Shown here: one piece after another, positions 46,222 to 55,850 of the stretch
Numbering within the stretch: the first letter of the stretch is position 1
Layout of the letters: each line of letters begins with the position of its first letter
Assembly (NCBI GenBank): GCA_029245345.1
Contig: JAQWPM010000012.1
Span: 186,001-250,000 of the forward strand
DNA length: 64,000 bases
Direction of reading: 5' to 3'
DNA from: Longimicrobiales bacterium
GTDB lineage: Bacteria > Gemmatimonadota > Gemmatimonadetes > Longimicrobiales > Gaopeijiaceae
Program-made: the position numbers and the translations under genes
The notes under the pieces: generated by a model
The model's database searches: none
Told to the model about the DNA's origin: nothing
The model's input: only the letters and a program-made list of their open reading frames with translations

Positions 46222-46255
46222 TGAAAAAATAAAGGCACCCCTGAGAAGGGACGCC
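46222..46255 (-). terminator. Intrinsic terminator after the 49-residue membrane gene
   Basis: On the minus strand GGCGTCCC-TTCTCA-GGGGTGCC, then TTTATTTTTT. The stem has one G-U pair. It lies 27 bases past the stop of the small gene at 46283-46432 and before the start at 46211. Confidence 0.8.
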
Positions 46256-46282
46256 CACGCTACACCTCGAACAACGATAAGG

Positions 46283-46432
46283 TCAGCTCTTCGTGACACT
46301 CTCGAAAGCAAGCAGGCCAAGACCGATCGAAAGAATGATGGCGACGGCATTCGTGCCGACGGCGACCATCCCGATGACAGTCCAGAACACCAAGTGGGTG
46401 AAGATGTATCCGCCGGGGACCAAGTCGCGCAT
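46283..46432 (-). CDS. 49-residue hydrophobic membrane peptide gene
   Basis: A short ORF reading MRDLVPGGYIFTHLVFWTVI and a second hydrophobic stretch (NAVAIILSIGLGLLAF), ending VTKS. Two membrane helices fit. It has its own terminator just downstream, which supports it being real. Function unknown. Confidence 0.5.
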   Translation of the reverse strand: MRDLVPGGYIFTHLVFWTVIGMVAVGTNAVAIILSIGLGLLAFESVTKS

Positions 46433-46502
46433 GGTTCAGTCATTCCTGAGGTGAAGGTGGTTCAGAGAATATGCCCGAGACGAGGAGGGATGTCACCCCT
46501 CT

Positions 46503-46985
46503 TCAGTCAGCCTCGGTCATCATGCCATGGCCATCATTCTCGGCTCGCTTCCGAGCCTCCGCGAGGTATCCGGGCTCCAGTCGGAGCAGGTTGCAGATCT
46601 TCCGCATGAGATAGTCTTCTTTATCGGCGAGATCACCGTCCGAGTACACCAATCCCCACATGATCTCAGCAAGCACCATCTTCTGACCGAGCGAATAGTT
46701 ATCTGCGATCAGGTTGGTGAATTGCCAGAGATCGACCGCTTCTTCCCGAGCCTCCTGAGCGAGCGAGATCAGCTTGTCGGCTTCGGACGCATCGAGACCG
46801 TACTGGCGCCGGATCGCCGACTCTATGTGCTGGCGCTCACCGTCGGTGAACTCGTCATCCGCCTGAGCCAACTCGAGCATGAGGGCACACGCCGCGAGAC
46901 GGATGTCCTTCCGACTGGCCGAGGTATCGGCCTGAGGTGAAGGGGACATCGACGACGTGAAAAAGTTCTTTATGGCCTGCAGCAT
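46503..46985 (-). CDS. TerB-like (DjlA N-terminal type) protein
   Basis: A 160-residue helical protein of the tellurite-resistance TerB/co-chaperone family. The conserved helices are ALMLELAQADDEFTDGERQH and LAEIMWGLVYSDGDLADKED, each with the acidic metal-binding end DxxF/DGxL. No other ter genes are present, so a role in tellurite resistance is not implied. Confidence 0.85.
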   Translation of the reverse strand: MLQAIKNFFTSSMSPSPQADTSASRKDIRLAACALMLELAQADDEFTDGERQHIESAIRRQYGLDASEADKLISLAQEAREEAVDLWQFTNLIADNYSLGQKMVLAEIMWGLVYSDGDLADKEDYLMRKICNLLRLEPGYLAEARKRAENDGHGMMTEAD

Positions 46986-47070
46986 CAGGATCTCCCGGTC
47001 CGTTATGCGACGCCGAATGTCGCCCGCCCAACCCGAAGGGAAAGGGTGTGCACAGGCGCCTCAGAGCACT

Positions 47071-48774
47071 CTAGAAGTCGATCGACCTTACTCGTTTCAC
47101 ACCAGCATTGAGGGGCACGAACACAGCCAGTCCCGTCAACAATGCGGCCCCACTGACCCCCAGGATGAGTGGAGTCATACTCACCTGAGCCTCTCCACCC
47201 TGCATTCGCGACTGCAGGAAGAGGTAGACAGGCCAAGCCTCCAGCACCACAACACCCGCGAGATACGTCACTGCGGACATCATGAAGAGCAGCCCCCCGA
47301 AAGACGTCGGAATCTCGGCGACGTTTTCGGTATCGTAATTGGGGTACAGGGCACCCAAGCCCAACGCCAAAGCAGTGAGAGCGAAGGTGATCCCGATCAT
47401 GGTCACCGTGGTCAGCACCAAAATGAACATCGACGCTTCCAACACGATGTTCGTCACAACGATCAGGGGCAGCGCGACGACGAGCAGGGGCACCGTCCCG
47501 ACCCAGTACTTCGACCAGAAGAGCTGACGCACATCGAGGGGCGAAGACCTCAAGAGCCACATCATCCGGCCCTCGATGGACATGGCGGGGAAGACGAAGC
47601 GGGCAGCGATTGCGGCGACGACGAATCCCGCCAATCCCAGGTTCAGGAACGACACGACGTTGATGAGGAGGAATGACACCTCTTCACCGGTATAGAGTGG
47701 CAGCACCGTGATGTTGTACACATAAACCGCAACCAACACTCCCAGAAGAATCAGCTGCGACCACTGGGTGGTGTCGCGGAAGAAGATCCGAATCTCCTTG
47801 GAGACCAACCCGCGTGTGCTTGGTGTAGCGTTCTTCAGAAGGCGATCGAGAACAGCGGAGCGCTCGCGCCCTTCCTGGACCTCCGCACCCTCTTGGGCGC
47901 GAGAGAAGCCGGCCTGATAGAACCTGCGGTGCATCCACGCGCCGAACACGAAGAAGGCCGCTGCGGTGCTCCACAGAAACAGGAACGGGAACCAATCGAA
48001 GAACCCGCCCAGGTAGGACATCAGCGCGTCGGCGGCCCACTCGTTGGGGAGCCACACGGACGTGGGGGTCCGCAACACGGCGACGAAATCAACGAGGTCC
48101 CGGAATTCCTCCGGCCGCATCAGGCGCTCCGGTCTCAAGAACCGGAACATCGCAACGACACCTGCCGCCGCAAAAAGTCCGATCAGTGCGAGCAGGTCAC
48201 GTGTTCTGCGAGCCGGGAAGACGTTCACCAGCAGGAGTGTAATTCCGCTCCCGATCACCGCTGGAATGATCAGGAAGGGGATTACGGTCGCAATCGCGAG
48301 GATGTAGTACTTCCAGTCCGTGGCATATACCGCCCCGTACGCCGTGAGCAGCGGCACAGCCATTAACCCGACCATCCACGACGAGTCGATAACGGTCTCA
48401 ATGAGACGAGCTGCGTAGACCTTTTCTGCCTGAACGGGTGCGGCCACAACGAGCTCCAGGTCCTCCGACAGGAAGAACGTCGAGAGCGCCGTAATGATGT
48501 TCGAGAGAATCAGGATCATCAGAAACGTGATGAACGCTATCCCCAAGAGTTTGCTCGAGAGCAGGTCCCCGATGCCCTGAGTGCCACGGAAGTAGAGCAG
48601 CATCCGGAAGATCACGGCGAAGATCAACGACCAGAAAAAGAGCCCTACAAAGCCAAGGAGGAGGCCCTTGAAGAGCTTTCCCTCCGAGGTGCGAGCCCGG
48701 GTGATCTTCGTCCGAATCTTCGGACGAAGTAGCCAAAGCATCCCCGCTGAACGGGGGAGCGGACTTCCACTCAC
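47071..48774 (-). CDS. ABC-2 type exporter permease
   Basis: A 567-residue membrane protein with about twelve hydrophobic segments in two halves split by a cytoplasmic stretch near residues ~285-325 (QEGAEVQEGRERSAV). The layout suits large two-halved ABC-2 permeases. It is coupled to the ATPase gene upstream (ATGA). The substrate is unknown. Confidence 0.85.
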   Translation of the reverse strand: MSGSPLPRSAGMLWLLRPKIRTKITRARTSEGKLFKGLLLGFVGLFFWSLIFAVIFRMLLYFRGTQGIGDLLSSKLLGIAFITFLMILILSNIITALSTFFLSEDLELVVAAPVQAEKVYAARLIETVIDSSWMVGLMAVPLLTAYGAVYATDWKYYILAIATVIPFLIIPAVIGSGITLLLVNVFPARRTRDLLALIGLFAAAGVVAMFRFLRPERLMRPEEFRDLVDFVAVLRTPTSVWLPNEWAADALMSYLGGFFDWFPFLFLWSTAAAFFVFGAWMHRRFYQAGFSRAQEGAEVQEGRERSAVLDRLLKNATPSTRGLVSKEIRIFFRDTTQWSQLILLGVLVAVYVYNITVLPLYTGEEVSFLLINVVSFLNLGLAGFVVAAIAARFVFPAMSIEGRMMWLLRSSPLDVRQLFWSKYWVGTVPLLVVALPLIVVTNIVLEASMFILVLTTVTMIGITFALTALALGLGALYPNYDTENVAEIPTSFGGLLFMMSAVTYLAGVVVLEAWPVYLFLQSRMQGGEAQVSMTPLILGVSGAALLTGLAVFVPLNAGVKRVRSIDF

Positions 48775-49622
48775 CGGGCGATGGCCTCCTTGAGACCCTG
48801 GATGACATCGACCATCGCTTCACCCCCCGTGAGCTTGAGGAAGATCTCCTCGAGATGGGCCCCACCGGTCTCGGACTGCGACTGCAGTTCGTCCATGGTA
48901 CCCAGTGCGATGATCTCGCCCTGATTGATAATCGCGATCCGATCACAGAGCGCCTCGGCGACCTCCAGCGTATGTGTCGACAGGAACACCGTGCCTCCGT
49001 TGTCGACGAACGTGCGCATTAGATCCTTGAGCAAACGGGCTGATCTCGGGTCCAGTCCGACCATCGGCTCGTCGACGACGATCAACTCGGGTTGATGAAT
49101 GAGGGCAGAGCTGATGAGAATCTTCTGGCGCATGCCGTGCGAATAACTCTCGATGAGCTCGTTCTTCCAAGGCGTGAGCTGAAAGAGCTCCAAGAGGCGA
49201 TCCGCACGTGCCTCGACCTCGTCGCCTTCCCTGCCCCACAGTCCCGCCACGAACCGCAGGAATTCACCCCCGGAGAGCTTCTCGTACAGGAACGGCCTAT
49301 CGGGGATGTATCCCACGCGGGACTTCGCGGTCTCGGGGTCCTCATCCAGGTCAGCTCCACCCACGAGGATCTGGCCACCGGAAGGCCGGAGAACACCGGC
49401 AACCATACGAATCGTTGTCGTCTTCCCGGCTCCGTTGGGGCCGAGGAAGCCAAAGATCTCACCACGCGGCACGGCCAAGTCCAATGACTTCACTGCAGTG
49501 AAACCACCGTACCGCTTCTGGACCGCTTTCAGTTCGAGCATGAGACCCCTGGATTCACGCGCTTCATCGCGCGGCGCGATCACGTCGGCCTCTTCTGCTT
49601 CGCTACCCTGCTCTTCGCTCAC
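48771..49622 (-). CDS. ABC-2 exporter ATP-binding protein
   Basis: An ATPase of 283 residues. It has GPNGAGKTTTIRM (Walker A), YSHGMRQKILISSALIHQP (signature region), LIVVDEPMVGLD (Walker B) and STHT (switch His). The first 27 residues are a charged extension; the GTG at 49622 starts it, or an ATG at residue 28. It powers the permease encoded just downstream. Confidence 0.93.
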   Translation of the reverse strand: MSEEQGSEAEEADVIAPRDEARESRGLMLELKAVQKRYGGFTAVKSLDLAVPRGEIFGFLGPNGAGKTTTIRMVAGVLRPSGGQILVGGADLDEDPETAKSRVGYIPDRPFLYEKLSGGEFLRFVAGLWGREGDEVEARADRLLELFQLTPWKNELIESYSHGMRQKILISSALIHQPELIVVDEPMVGLDPRSARLLKDLMRTFVDNGGTVFLSTHTLEVAEALCDRIAIINQGEIIALGTMDELQSQSETGGAHLEEIFLKLTGGEAMVDVIQGLKEAIAR

Positions 49623-49659
49623 TGAGTCTCTTTATGCGAGGGGAGAATCGATGGCTGCG

Positions 49660-51219
49660 CTACGGCACCTGAGCCGCGGCGGTGTTAATGACTTCGATAT
49701 CGAGATTGCCGATTAGGCGCACGATTTCAACTTGCTGGGCCAGCCCGCCAATAACGAACCGGATGTGCGATGCGTCCGCGGGGAATTGGCCGAACGTCGG
49801 GTCGACCGCCACCCATTCGTCCAGCCACACCTCGGGCCACGCGTGATAGAAGAAGGCGCCGTTCACGTAGACCAGCCCGATAGCAGTTCGCGCAGGCAAT
49901 CCGAGAGCACGTGCCAGCGCAACGTAGAGCACCGTGTGCTCATTGCAGTCACCTTGCAGGGTCTCGAGAACCTGCACGGCATTGGGCACCGAGAACGTGA
50001 TTCGCTTTTCGAGCATCCCGTATACCGATCGGGTCAACTCTTGGGCGACCCGAGACGGGTCCTGGGACCAGCTGCTGCGGGCCGCCGTAATCTCTCTCGC
50101 ACGGCGTATAATGCGTTCGTCATCGCTCTGGATGAGCGGCTCAGGTTCGAGAGACTCACGTAGATCCATAAAGGCGTAGGGCAGCCGGTAGTCGGTGCGC
50201 AACTGATCGCCCGCCTCACGGCGAATGATCAGCGTGTCACCTCTTAGCTCCTGGCGACCTCCATCCAATTGGAAGCCGGTGAGATCAACTCCGGTCAAGC
50301 GGAATCGCAACTCGCCAAACTGTTCGGCATTGGACAGGTCAATATTGCTCTGAACCGCGGTGGAAAAGATGATGTCGTCATCGATGGGGTCCGCGTCCAC
50401 GAGGCGAGCATCCTCCTGGGACTGGCGCGCCAACTCGTACTCGGTCTTCCGCATTGAGAATCCGAGCGGGCTCGAAGCCTCTAGGATGCGACCGTCCTCA
50501 TCCACCCAGCTCTCGACCTGAATTCCGCCGAAGATCTCCGCGATCTTCCACGCTGGAATCGAGTCGATGTGGGCGGAGGACCACCTACCTGTCTCCGCGT
50601 CCATGGAGGCACTGTCCGTTACGAACAGTGTGTCGTGCTCAAGGACGCGGACCTCGACGGTCCGGGTGCTCAGGCTGGTCGGGTCGAACACCGGGAGACG
50701 ATGACGCGCGCCGACTTCCCAACCTTCACCCATCGCGATGCGTATCGGAACCACGTTCGAAATCACAGGAGGCTGAGGCAGCTTGAAGCTCAAGTTCTGC
50801 TCGCTTCCCGCAGACATGATCGTGACAGCCAGGGTCGTGTCCGGTCCGAGCACACCCGTCGCTCGAAAGCGCCCCACTTCGCTGTCCAACGAAAAGTCGA
50901 AGCTCTGCACGGTGAGGGAGGGACCGAGCTTGACTCGAGTACGGGCGACTGCGGTTCCCGTCTGGCCGAGGGCCGGCAACTCGAGGCTCATCACATCCTC
51001 AAGTTCGAAACCGTCAGGGACGGTATCCAACCGAGACGTCGCCTGCCCGACTGTCCGGCTCCCCATCGTAAGCGAGTAGAAGTTGATCCCTGGGGCGAGC
51101 GATAGCGCAGCCTCAGCTAGGCGCACCAACTCCGGCTGGAAGTATTCCCGGCGCACCTGCAGCCCCACCATGCCAAACCACACGAGCACAACGCCAACGC
51201 CAACGACTTGCTTCCTCAT
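49660..51219 (-). CDS. Transglutaminase-like cysteine protease-fold protein
   Basis: A protein of about 519 residues with an N-terminal membrane segment (~4-22). The C-terminal transglutaminase-like domain (~385-490) shows Cys in LQGDCNEHTVLYVAL, His in FYHAWPEVW and Asp in WVAVDPTFGQFP. The long middle is a beta-rich extracytoplasmic part with no known name. It ends 37 bases before the ABC ATPase start and probably belongs to that transcript. Confidence 0.87.
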   Translation of the reverse strand: MRKQVVGVGVVLVWFGMVGLQVRREYFQPELVRLAEAALSLAPGINFYSLTMGSRTVGQATSRLDTVPDGFELEDVMSLELPALGQTGTAVARTRVKLGPSLTVQSFDFSLDSEVGRFRATGVLGPDTTLAVTIMSAGSEQNLSFKLPQPPVISNVVPIRIAMGEGWEVGARHRLPVFDPTSLSTRTVEVRVLEHDTLFVTDSASMDAETGRWSSAHIDSIPAWKIAEIFGGIQVESWVDEDGRILEASSPLGFSMRKTEYELARQSQEDARLVDADPIDDDIIFSTAVQSNIDLSNAEQFGELRFRLTGVDLTGFQLDGGRQELRGDTLIIRREAGDQLRTDYRLPYAFMDLRESLEPEPLIQSDDERIIRRAREITAARSSWSQDPSRVAQELTRSVYGMLEKRITFSVPNAVQVLETLQGDCNEHTVLYVALARALGLPARTAIGLVYVNGAFFYHAWPEVWLDEWVAVDPTFGQFPADASHIRFVIGGLAQQVEIVRLIGNLDIEVINTAAAQVP

Positions 51220-51315
51220 CCGACTCCTCCAGTCACGCAACCCACCCGTCGCTGCGGCCTAGCGTACTCGAACAGTACATCGAACATTTCTGCTTCGATC
51301 CCGCGTACGCATCCG

Positions 51316-51840
51316 TCAGCCGTCCGCCTCGGTACGATGTCCAGCCAACTCCCTGACGATCTGCCCGAAAATATCCGCTTCGTACTGATGGCCGACCGCG
51401 ACCCGTAGGTCCAACGGTGGCACCCTTTCATCCAGGTGATTGAAGAGAATCTCCAACATGGCGCGAGCCGAATCTTCGGCCTCGAGCGCGCCGATCCCCA
51501 TTCCGAGGGGCGGCATAGTCATCGATTCGATGCCCAGGTCCGCGGCCCGTCGGAGTCCGTTCCCGAGTGCCTTCTGAACGGAGGCCGTATTCTCCGGTTC
51601 GTCAGGAGCCGACACGACGATATGGACTACGAAGTCGGCGCCCAGGTCCCCTGCGGGGGTCATGACGGCCCCCCCGACCGGGATCATGCCCATCTGCTCG
51701 AGCCGCTCCTGCATCGGCTCGCCAGCAGCAACCATGAGGTCCCGGCTCGCGGCTGTGATAGGAGCGAGGTCCGAGCGGATCGGTCGAAGTACACTCTCGA
51801 CATCACTCTCATGCAGCGCCCCGATCTCGACCCTGATCAT
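51316..51840 (-). CDS. Macro-domain ADP-ribose-binding protein
   Basis: A 174-residue single macro domain. ADP-ribose-loop patterns are [19 protein letters not shown] and [19 protein letters not shown], in place of the usual GGGVDGAI and GT-G. It may remove ADP-ribose or bind related nucleotides. The start overlaps the TPR gene stop (ATGA). Confidence 0.82.
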   Translation of the reverse strand: MIRVEIGALHESDVESVLRPIRSDLAPITAASRDLMVAAGEPMQERLEQMGMIPVGGAVMTPAGDLGADFVVHIVVSAPDEPENTASVQKALGNGLRRAADLGIESMTMPPLGMGIGALEAEDSARAMLEILFNHLDERVPPLDLRVAVGHQYEADIFGQIVRELAGHRTEADG

Positions 51841-52901
51841 CCGGATTGGTACTCTCTTGCCTTCTTATACATGAGCGCCGCTTCCTCATCCATGTGCTTT
51901 CGGTCGTAGAGGTGCCCCAGCGTGTAGTATGCCTTTGCGTTGGTTGGCTGACACTCGATCGCCTGCTCCAAGACCGACATAGCCTCGTCGTATCGATTCA
52001 GGCGATTGAGCGCTTCTCCTCGGTAGTAGAACGCCGGCCCGTACTCCGCGTCCTGGTCGCACACCCATCGCAACTCGATTTCCGCCTGAGCATATATGCC
52101 GCGACGGAAGTGCAGAATGCCGAGCGCTGCCCTGACCCCAATGCTCTCGGGACTCAGCCGGGTCGCACGCCGAAGCATCTCTTCTGCCAAGTCGTACCGA
52201 GCCGCGGCACCGAGTGTCGACCCATAGTTGGTCAGCACCTCGACGTTCTGTGGCTCGAGTTCCAGCGCCGCCTCAAACTGCTCTAGCGCGAGGGCAGCCT
52301 TGCCCATTTCGTCGTATAGGACGCCAAGGTTATTCCGGGCCTTCAGGTTCGCCGGATTCTTCGTCAGAATCTCGTGGTACAGGTCTACAGCCTCTTCGAT
52401 TCGGCCGCTCTGCACGAGTTCCTTCGCCCGGGCGAGTTTTTCTCCTGCCGGAGGCGCGGGGACTTGTGCGCCCTCCTCGGCGACCAGCTCGAAACGCACA
52501 ACGCTCGGCTCTGGTTCCGGTTCAGGCTCCGGTTCAGGTTCCGGCTCGGGCTCCGGCTCCGGCTCCGGTTCCGGCTCGGGCTCGGGCTCCGGTTCAGGCT
52601 CGGGCTCGGGCTCCGGTTCAGGTTCAGGCTCCGGCTCAGCCTCCGGTTCGGGCTCGGGCACCTTCTTCTTGGCAGCCTTCTTTCGGGGACGCTTCTTCTT
52701 CGGGGCCTTCTTTTCCGCTGGGATACCCACTCCTCCCGCATCCTTGCTTTCGCCGACTTCGTCCCGGACAGATTCAGGTTCCGGGGTCACCTCAGAGGCC
52801 TGGATCACAGCCGCTTCTGCCGTTGCCACTTCGGACAGAAGCTCTGTCTGGCTCTCGTCAGAGGCCTCCTCCTGCAGCTTCTTCTTTCGCTTCTGCGGCA
52901 T
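51837..52901 (-). CDS. TPR protein with Lys-rich stretch and long Glu-Pro repeat
   Basis: A 354-residue protein in three parts. The N-terminus is charged, with clusters such as [15 protein letters not shown] (~residues 65-80). Residues ~81-132 are an almost pure Glu-Pro alternation. The rest is at least five tetratricopeptide repeats (for example [20 protein letters not shown] and [20 protein letters not shown]). A Glu-Pro rod can act as a stiff spacer through the cell wall. Its role is unknown. The ATG at 52901 follows GGGGGG. Confidence 0.85.
   Translation of the reverse strand: MPQKRKKKLQEEASDESQTELLSEVATAEAAVIQASEVTPEPESVRDEVGESKDAGGVGIPAEKKAPKKKRPRKKAAKKKVPEPEPEAEPEPEPEPEPEPEPEPEPEPEPEPEPEPEPEPEPEPEPEPEPEPSVVRFELVAEEGAQVPAPPAGEKLARAKELVQSGRIEEAVDLYHEILTKNPANLKARNNLGVLYDEMGKAALALEQFEAALELEPQNVEVLTNYGSTLGAAARYDLAEEMLRRATRLSPESIGVRAALGILHFRRGIYAQAEIELRWVCDQDAEYGPAFYYRGEALNRLNRYDEAMSVLEQAIECQPTNAKAYYTLGHLYDRKHMDEEAALMYKKAREYQSG
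52506..52659. repeat. Hexanucleotide-type tandem repeat encoding the Glu-Pro tract
   Basis: About 25 copies of a six-base unit (GGCTCC, GGTTCA, GGCTCG, GGTTCC variants) code for Glu-Pro on the minus strand. The opposite strand reads a Gly-Ser run in one frame, which yields long spurious ORFs. Such tracts can expand and contract by slippage without a frameshift. Confidence 0.9.
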
Positions 52902-53011
52902 AACTAGCCCCCCACCTCGGTGCCCACCCATGTCAGGCAGGGATCGATTCCAGTGTCCGGCATAACCATGAGGACGGTGACGACGCTGGGGGTCTCAACT
53001 GCATTCACCAA

Positions 53012-54856
53012 TCAGCTAACCCCATCTACCGCTTCTTCAGTGTAAAGCTGGTTGATGACCTCCCCGAGCTGCTCGTAGACCACACTACGCTTCACCTTGA
53101 GGGTCGGGGTCAGGAATCCGTTTTCGATCGTCAGTTCCTCACTAAGGAGCGCGATCTTCTTGGGTGTTTGGAAGGAAGCCAAATCCCTCAGCATCGCCTT
53201 CATTTCCGTCAGCATGTGCTTCACGACAGTCGGGTCGGCGACGAGCGCGTCACGATCTACGAACGAGATATCGTTCTCGGTGGCCCACTCTTCGAGGGCA
53301 CTGAAGGCCGGAACGATGAGCATGGCACAGTAGTGTCGTTTGTCCCCCACCATCACCGCCTGTTCGAAGAATCGATTCGTCTTAAGGCGGTTCTCGATGG
53401 GCTGCGGGGCGACGTTTTTTCCGCCGGCCGTGACGATGATGTCCTTTTTACGATCCGTGATCTTCAGGTACCCATCGGCATCAATCTCGCCGATGTCCCC
53501 GGTCGAAAACCATCCATCTGCATCAATGCAAGCCGCGGTCGCTTCAGGTTTGTTGTAATACCCTTTCATAACCTGTGGCCCACGTACCAGGATCTCTCCG
53601 TCCTGGGCGATCTTTACCTCCGTGCTCGGAACGGCCAACCCCACTGCTCCAATCCGGAAGTCTTTGAGCGTATTCACGTTCGTAACCGGGCTGGTCTCCG
53701 TGAGGCCGTACCCCTCCAGGATCAACATCCCGATCGAATAGAAAAAACGGTTCAGAGTTGGCGCTAGGGGACCACCGCCGCTCACGAAGAAACGGAGTCG
53801 ACCACCGACAGCCATCTTCACCTTCGAGAAGACAAGCTTGTCCGCTAGCCCGTACTGAAGCGCTAGTATGCTTCCGGGCTTCCTTCCCGCTAGACGTTCG
53901 TCGGCGACACGATCGGCCACACCGACCGCCCACCCTATGAGCTTCACCTTGAAGCCCGAAGCGTCCATGACCCCGTTGTAGATCTTCTCGTAGATCCGGG
54001 GCACGGACACGACGACCGTCGGCCGGATCACCTTCATGTCCCCAAGAAGGGTCTCGATCGACTGGGGGTATGCGAGCCGACACCCTGTCCAGAAAAAGAG
54101 GTAGTCGACCATTCGCTGAAGGATGTGGCACAGCGGGAGAAAAGAAACCGTGTTGTCATCCTCCCCGATCGAAAGGACCATGCAGGAAGCACGCACGTTG
54201 GATGACACGTTGTTGTGCGTCAGCATCACGCCCTTCGGGTCTCCAGTCGTACCTGACGTATAGAGGATTGTCGCCAAATCGTGCGGTTCGGCCTGCCGAG
54301 CTCGTGCTTCGAATTGCTGGGCCGACCATGATGCTGCGAGTTCCGCACCGTCTGCCAAGAAGTCCGCCCACGTCGAGACCCCTTCAGGTACTTCTCCCTT
54401 CGGCTCGAAGACCACTACCTGTACGGCATGCGCACACTCAGCCGCGGCATCGAGCGCTTTGTTCATCTGCTCCGTCGTGGACACGAAGACGAGCTTTGCC
54501 CCCGAATCCTTCAGGAGGTACGCGACCTGGGGTACTGTCAGCGTGGCGTACACCGGGACGTCGATGACTCCAGCACACAGGCAGCCATAGTCGGATATCG
54601 CCCACTCGGGTCGGTTCTCTGCCAGGATCGCCGCGCGGTCGCCGCGCGTAACCCCGTGGACCTCGAGGGAAGCGGCCACGTTCTTCGCCTTCGCGAGCAC
54701 CTCTTGGTACGAATGGCCCTCAAGCTCACCGGGGCGCCTCACATACTCGAGCGCAGTCCGCTCGCCGTGACGCTTCACGCCCTCAAATAACAGATCGACC
54801 AGTGTCCCCTCAGGAACTGGAATTTCGTTCGCGGTGTGTGTCAGCGTCGTCGACAT
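53012..54856 (-). CDS. Long-chain acyl-CoA synthetase (AMP-forming)
   Basis: A 614-residue adenylate-forming enzyme that activates fatty acids. The P-loop TILYTSGTTGDPKGVMLTHN, VSGGGPLAP, GYGLTETSPVTN and the hinge LKITDRKKD are all present. The ATG at 54856 gives a normal N-terminus; a longer frame from 54934 overlaps OsmC. The closest named group is the FadD/ACSL type; exact chain length is not predictable. Confidence 0.93.
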   Translation of the reverse strand: MSTTLTHTANEIPVPEGTLVDLLFEGVKRHGERTALEYVRRPGELEGHSYQEVLAKAKNVAASLEVHGVTRGDRAAILAENRPEWAISDYGCLCAGVIDVPVYATLTVPQVAYLLKDSGAKLVFVSTTEQMNKALDAAAECAHAVQVVVFEPKGEVPEGVSTWADFLADGAELAASWSAQQFEARARQAEPHDLATILYTSGTTGDPKGVMLTHNNVSSNVRASCMVLSIGEDDNTVSFLPLCHILQRMVDYLFFWTGCRLAYPQSIETLLGDMKVIRPTVVVSVPRIYEKIYNGVMDASGFKVKLIGWAVGVADRVADERLAGRKPGSILALQYGLADKLVFSKVKMAVGGRLRFFVSGGGPLAPTLNRFFYSIGMLILEGYGLTETSPVTNVNTLKDFRIGAVGLAVPSTEVKIAQDGEILVRGPQVMKGYYNKPEATAACIDADGWFSTGDIGEIDADGYLKITDRKKDIIVTAGGKNVAPQPIENRLKTNRFFEQAVMVGDKRHYCAMLIVPAFSALEEWATENDISFVDRDALVADPTVVKHMLTEMKAMLRDLASFQTPKKIALLSEELTIENGFLTPTLKVKRSVVYEQLGEVINQLYTEEAVDGVS

Positions 54857-54860
54857 GGCC

Positions 54861-55280
54861 TCAGCTTCGCTCGATGCTGATGTCGAAGTCGATGCCCGGA
54901 TCGAGCGTGTGGAGCACGCTGCAGTACTTGTCACGCGACAGGTCGATAGCTCGCTGCAGCTTCGCCTCGTGTTCTTCCAAGGGCCCGCTCAATCGATAGA
55001 TGAGCTGAATCGCAAAGAAACGCTGGGGCTCAGTCTCCGTCCGCTCACCGACCACTTCAACCTCCATCGAGTCGAGCGGCACACGGGATTTGTCGAGGAT
55101 CACCCTCACGTCGATCGCCATACAGCCTGCGACAGACAGAAGAAGAAGTTGCATGGGCGACGCGCCCGCCTTGGAGCCACCGTCGACCACAACCTCGGGT
55201 CCACCGTCGGCACCTCCGCGGAAGACGAGGTCTTGGCCCGTCCACCGTAGGCGGACGCTCCGGACGTTAGAGGTTTGCAT
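54861..55280 (-). CDS. OsmC-family thiol peroxidase-like protein
   Basis: A 139-residue OsmC/Ohr-like protein. It has both cysteines in the expected places: LLSVAGCMAIDV and DKYCSVLHTL. These catalyse hydroperoxide reduction in OsmC/Ohr; the second Cys environment is the YhfA/OsmC-like type. It ends four bases before the acyl-CoA synthetase start, and is part of the same transcript. Confidence 0.9.
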   Translation of the reverse strand: MQTSNVRSVRLRWTGQDLVFRGGADGGPEVVVDGGSKAGASPMQLLLLSVAGCMAIDVRVILDKSRVPLDSMEVEVVGERTETEPQRFFAIQLIYRLSGPLEEHEAKLQRAIDLSRDKYCSVLHTLDPGIDFDISIERS

Positions 55281-55303
55281 AGGCCCAGCCGCTAGGGAAG
55301 TGT

Positions 55304-55759
55304 CTAGAGAAATTCATCAGGATGCTGCGGCTCCGAGGGAGCGTCATGTGCTTCGCCACGCATCTGAGCAAGCTTCGCCCGCGCGTGATCGATGTGCTCC
55401 TGAGCCTCGGGATCCTCGGGCGCATGCGCGAGGAATGCCTCGAGGTGCGGGATCGCTTCAGGAGGGTGCTCCCCCCCGATGAGAATGAACGCGAGGCCGT
55501 AGTGCGCCCCGCTCGCGCTGGAATCCTTCTGCAGCACATGCCGATACGTCTTGGCCGCTTCTTCGGTCATCCCAATGCGGGTATAGCAGATCGCGATTTG
55601 TTGTAAAACGATCGCGTCACCCGGCGCCTCTTTCAGTGCGAGGCGGAATGAGGTCAGAGCCTCATGGAACTTGCCGTCTGTGAGGAGCTCGACGCCCTCT
55701 CGGTAGTAGTCGACGCGACGCGTGTCGTCGTCACCGAAAAACTTGTTCCAGAACGCCAT
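55304..55759 (-). CDS. Small TPR-repeat protein
   Basis: A 151-residue protein with about three TPR units (ALTSFRLALKEAPGDAIVLQ, then AAKTYRHVLQKDSSASGAHY and further). It lies upstream of OsmC with 23 bases between. No partner can be named. Confidence 0.8.
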   Translation of the reverse strand: MAFWNKFFGDDDTRRVDYYREGVELLTDGKFHEALTSFRLALKEAPGDAIVLQQIAICYTRIGMTEEAAKTYRHVLQKDSSASGAHYGLAFILIGGEHPPEAIPHLEAFLAHAPEDPEAQEHIDHARAKLAQMRGEAHDAPSEPQHPDEFL

Positions 55760-55850
55760 ACGATGGCCAAAAAAAAGGGGCTAGAGGGTCTCTTTTAGAC
55801 CGTCAGAACTTAGGATCGGCCCGTGCGCCGGCGCAACGGCCTTTTGCGGC

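Noticed and set aside
52228-52965. Long plus-strand ORFs with Gly-Ser or Ala-Pro runs
   Set aside because: They are the antisense of the Glu-Pro hexamer repeat in a real TPR gene and have no coding features of their own.
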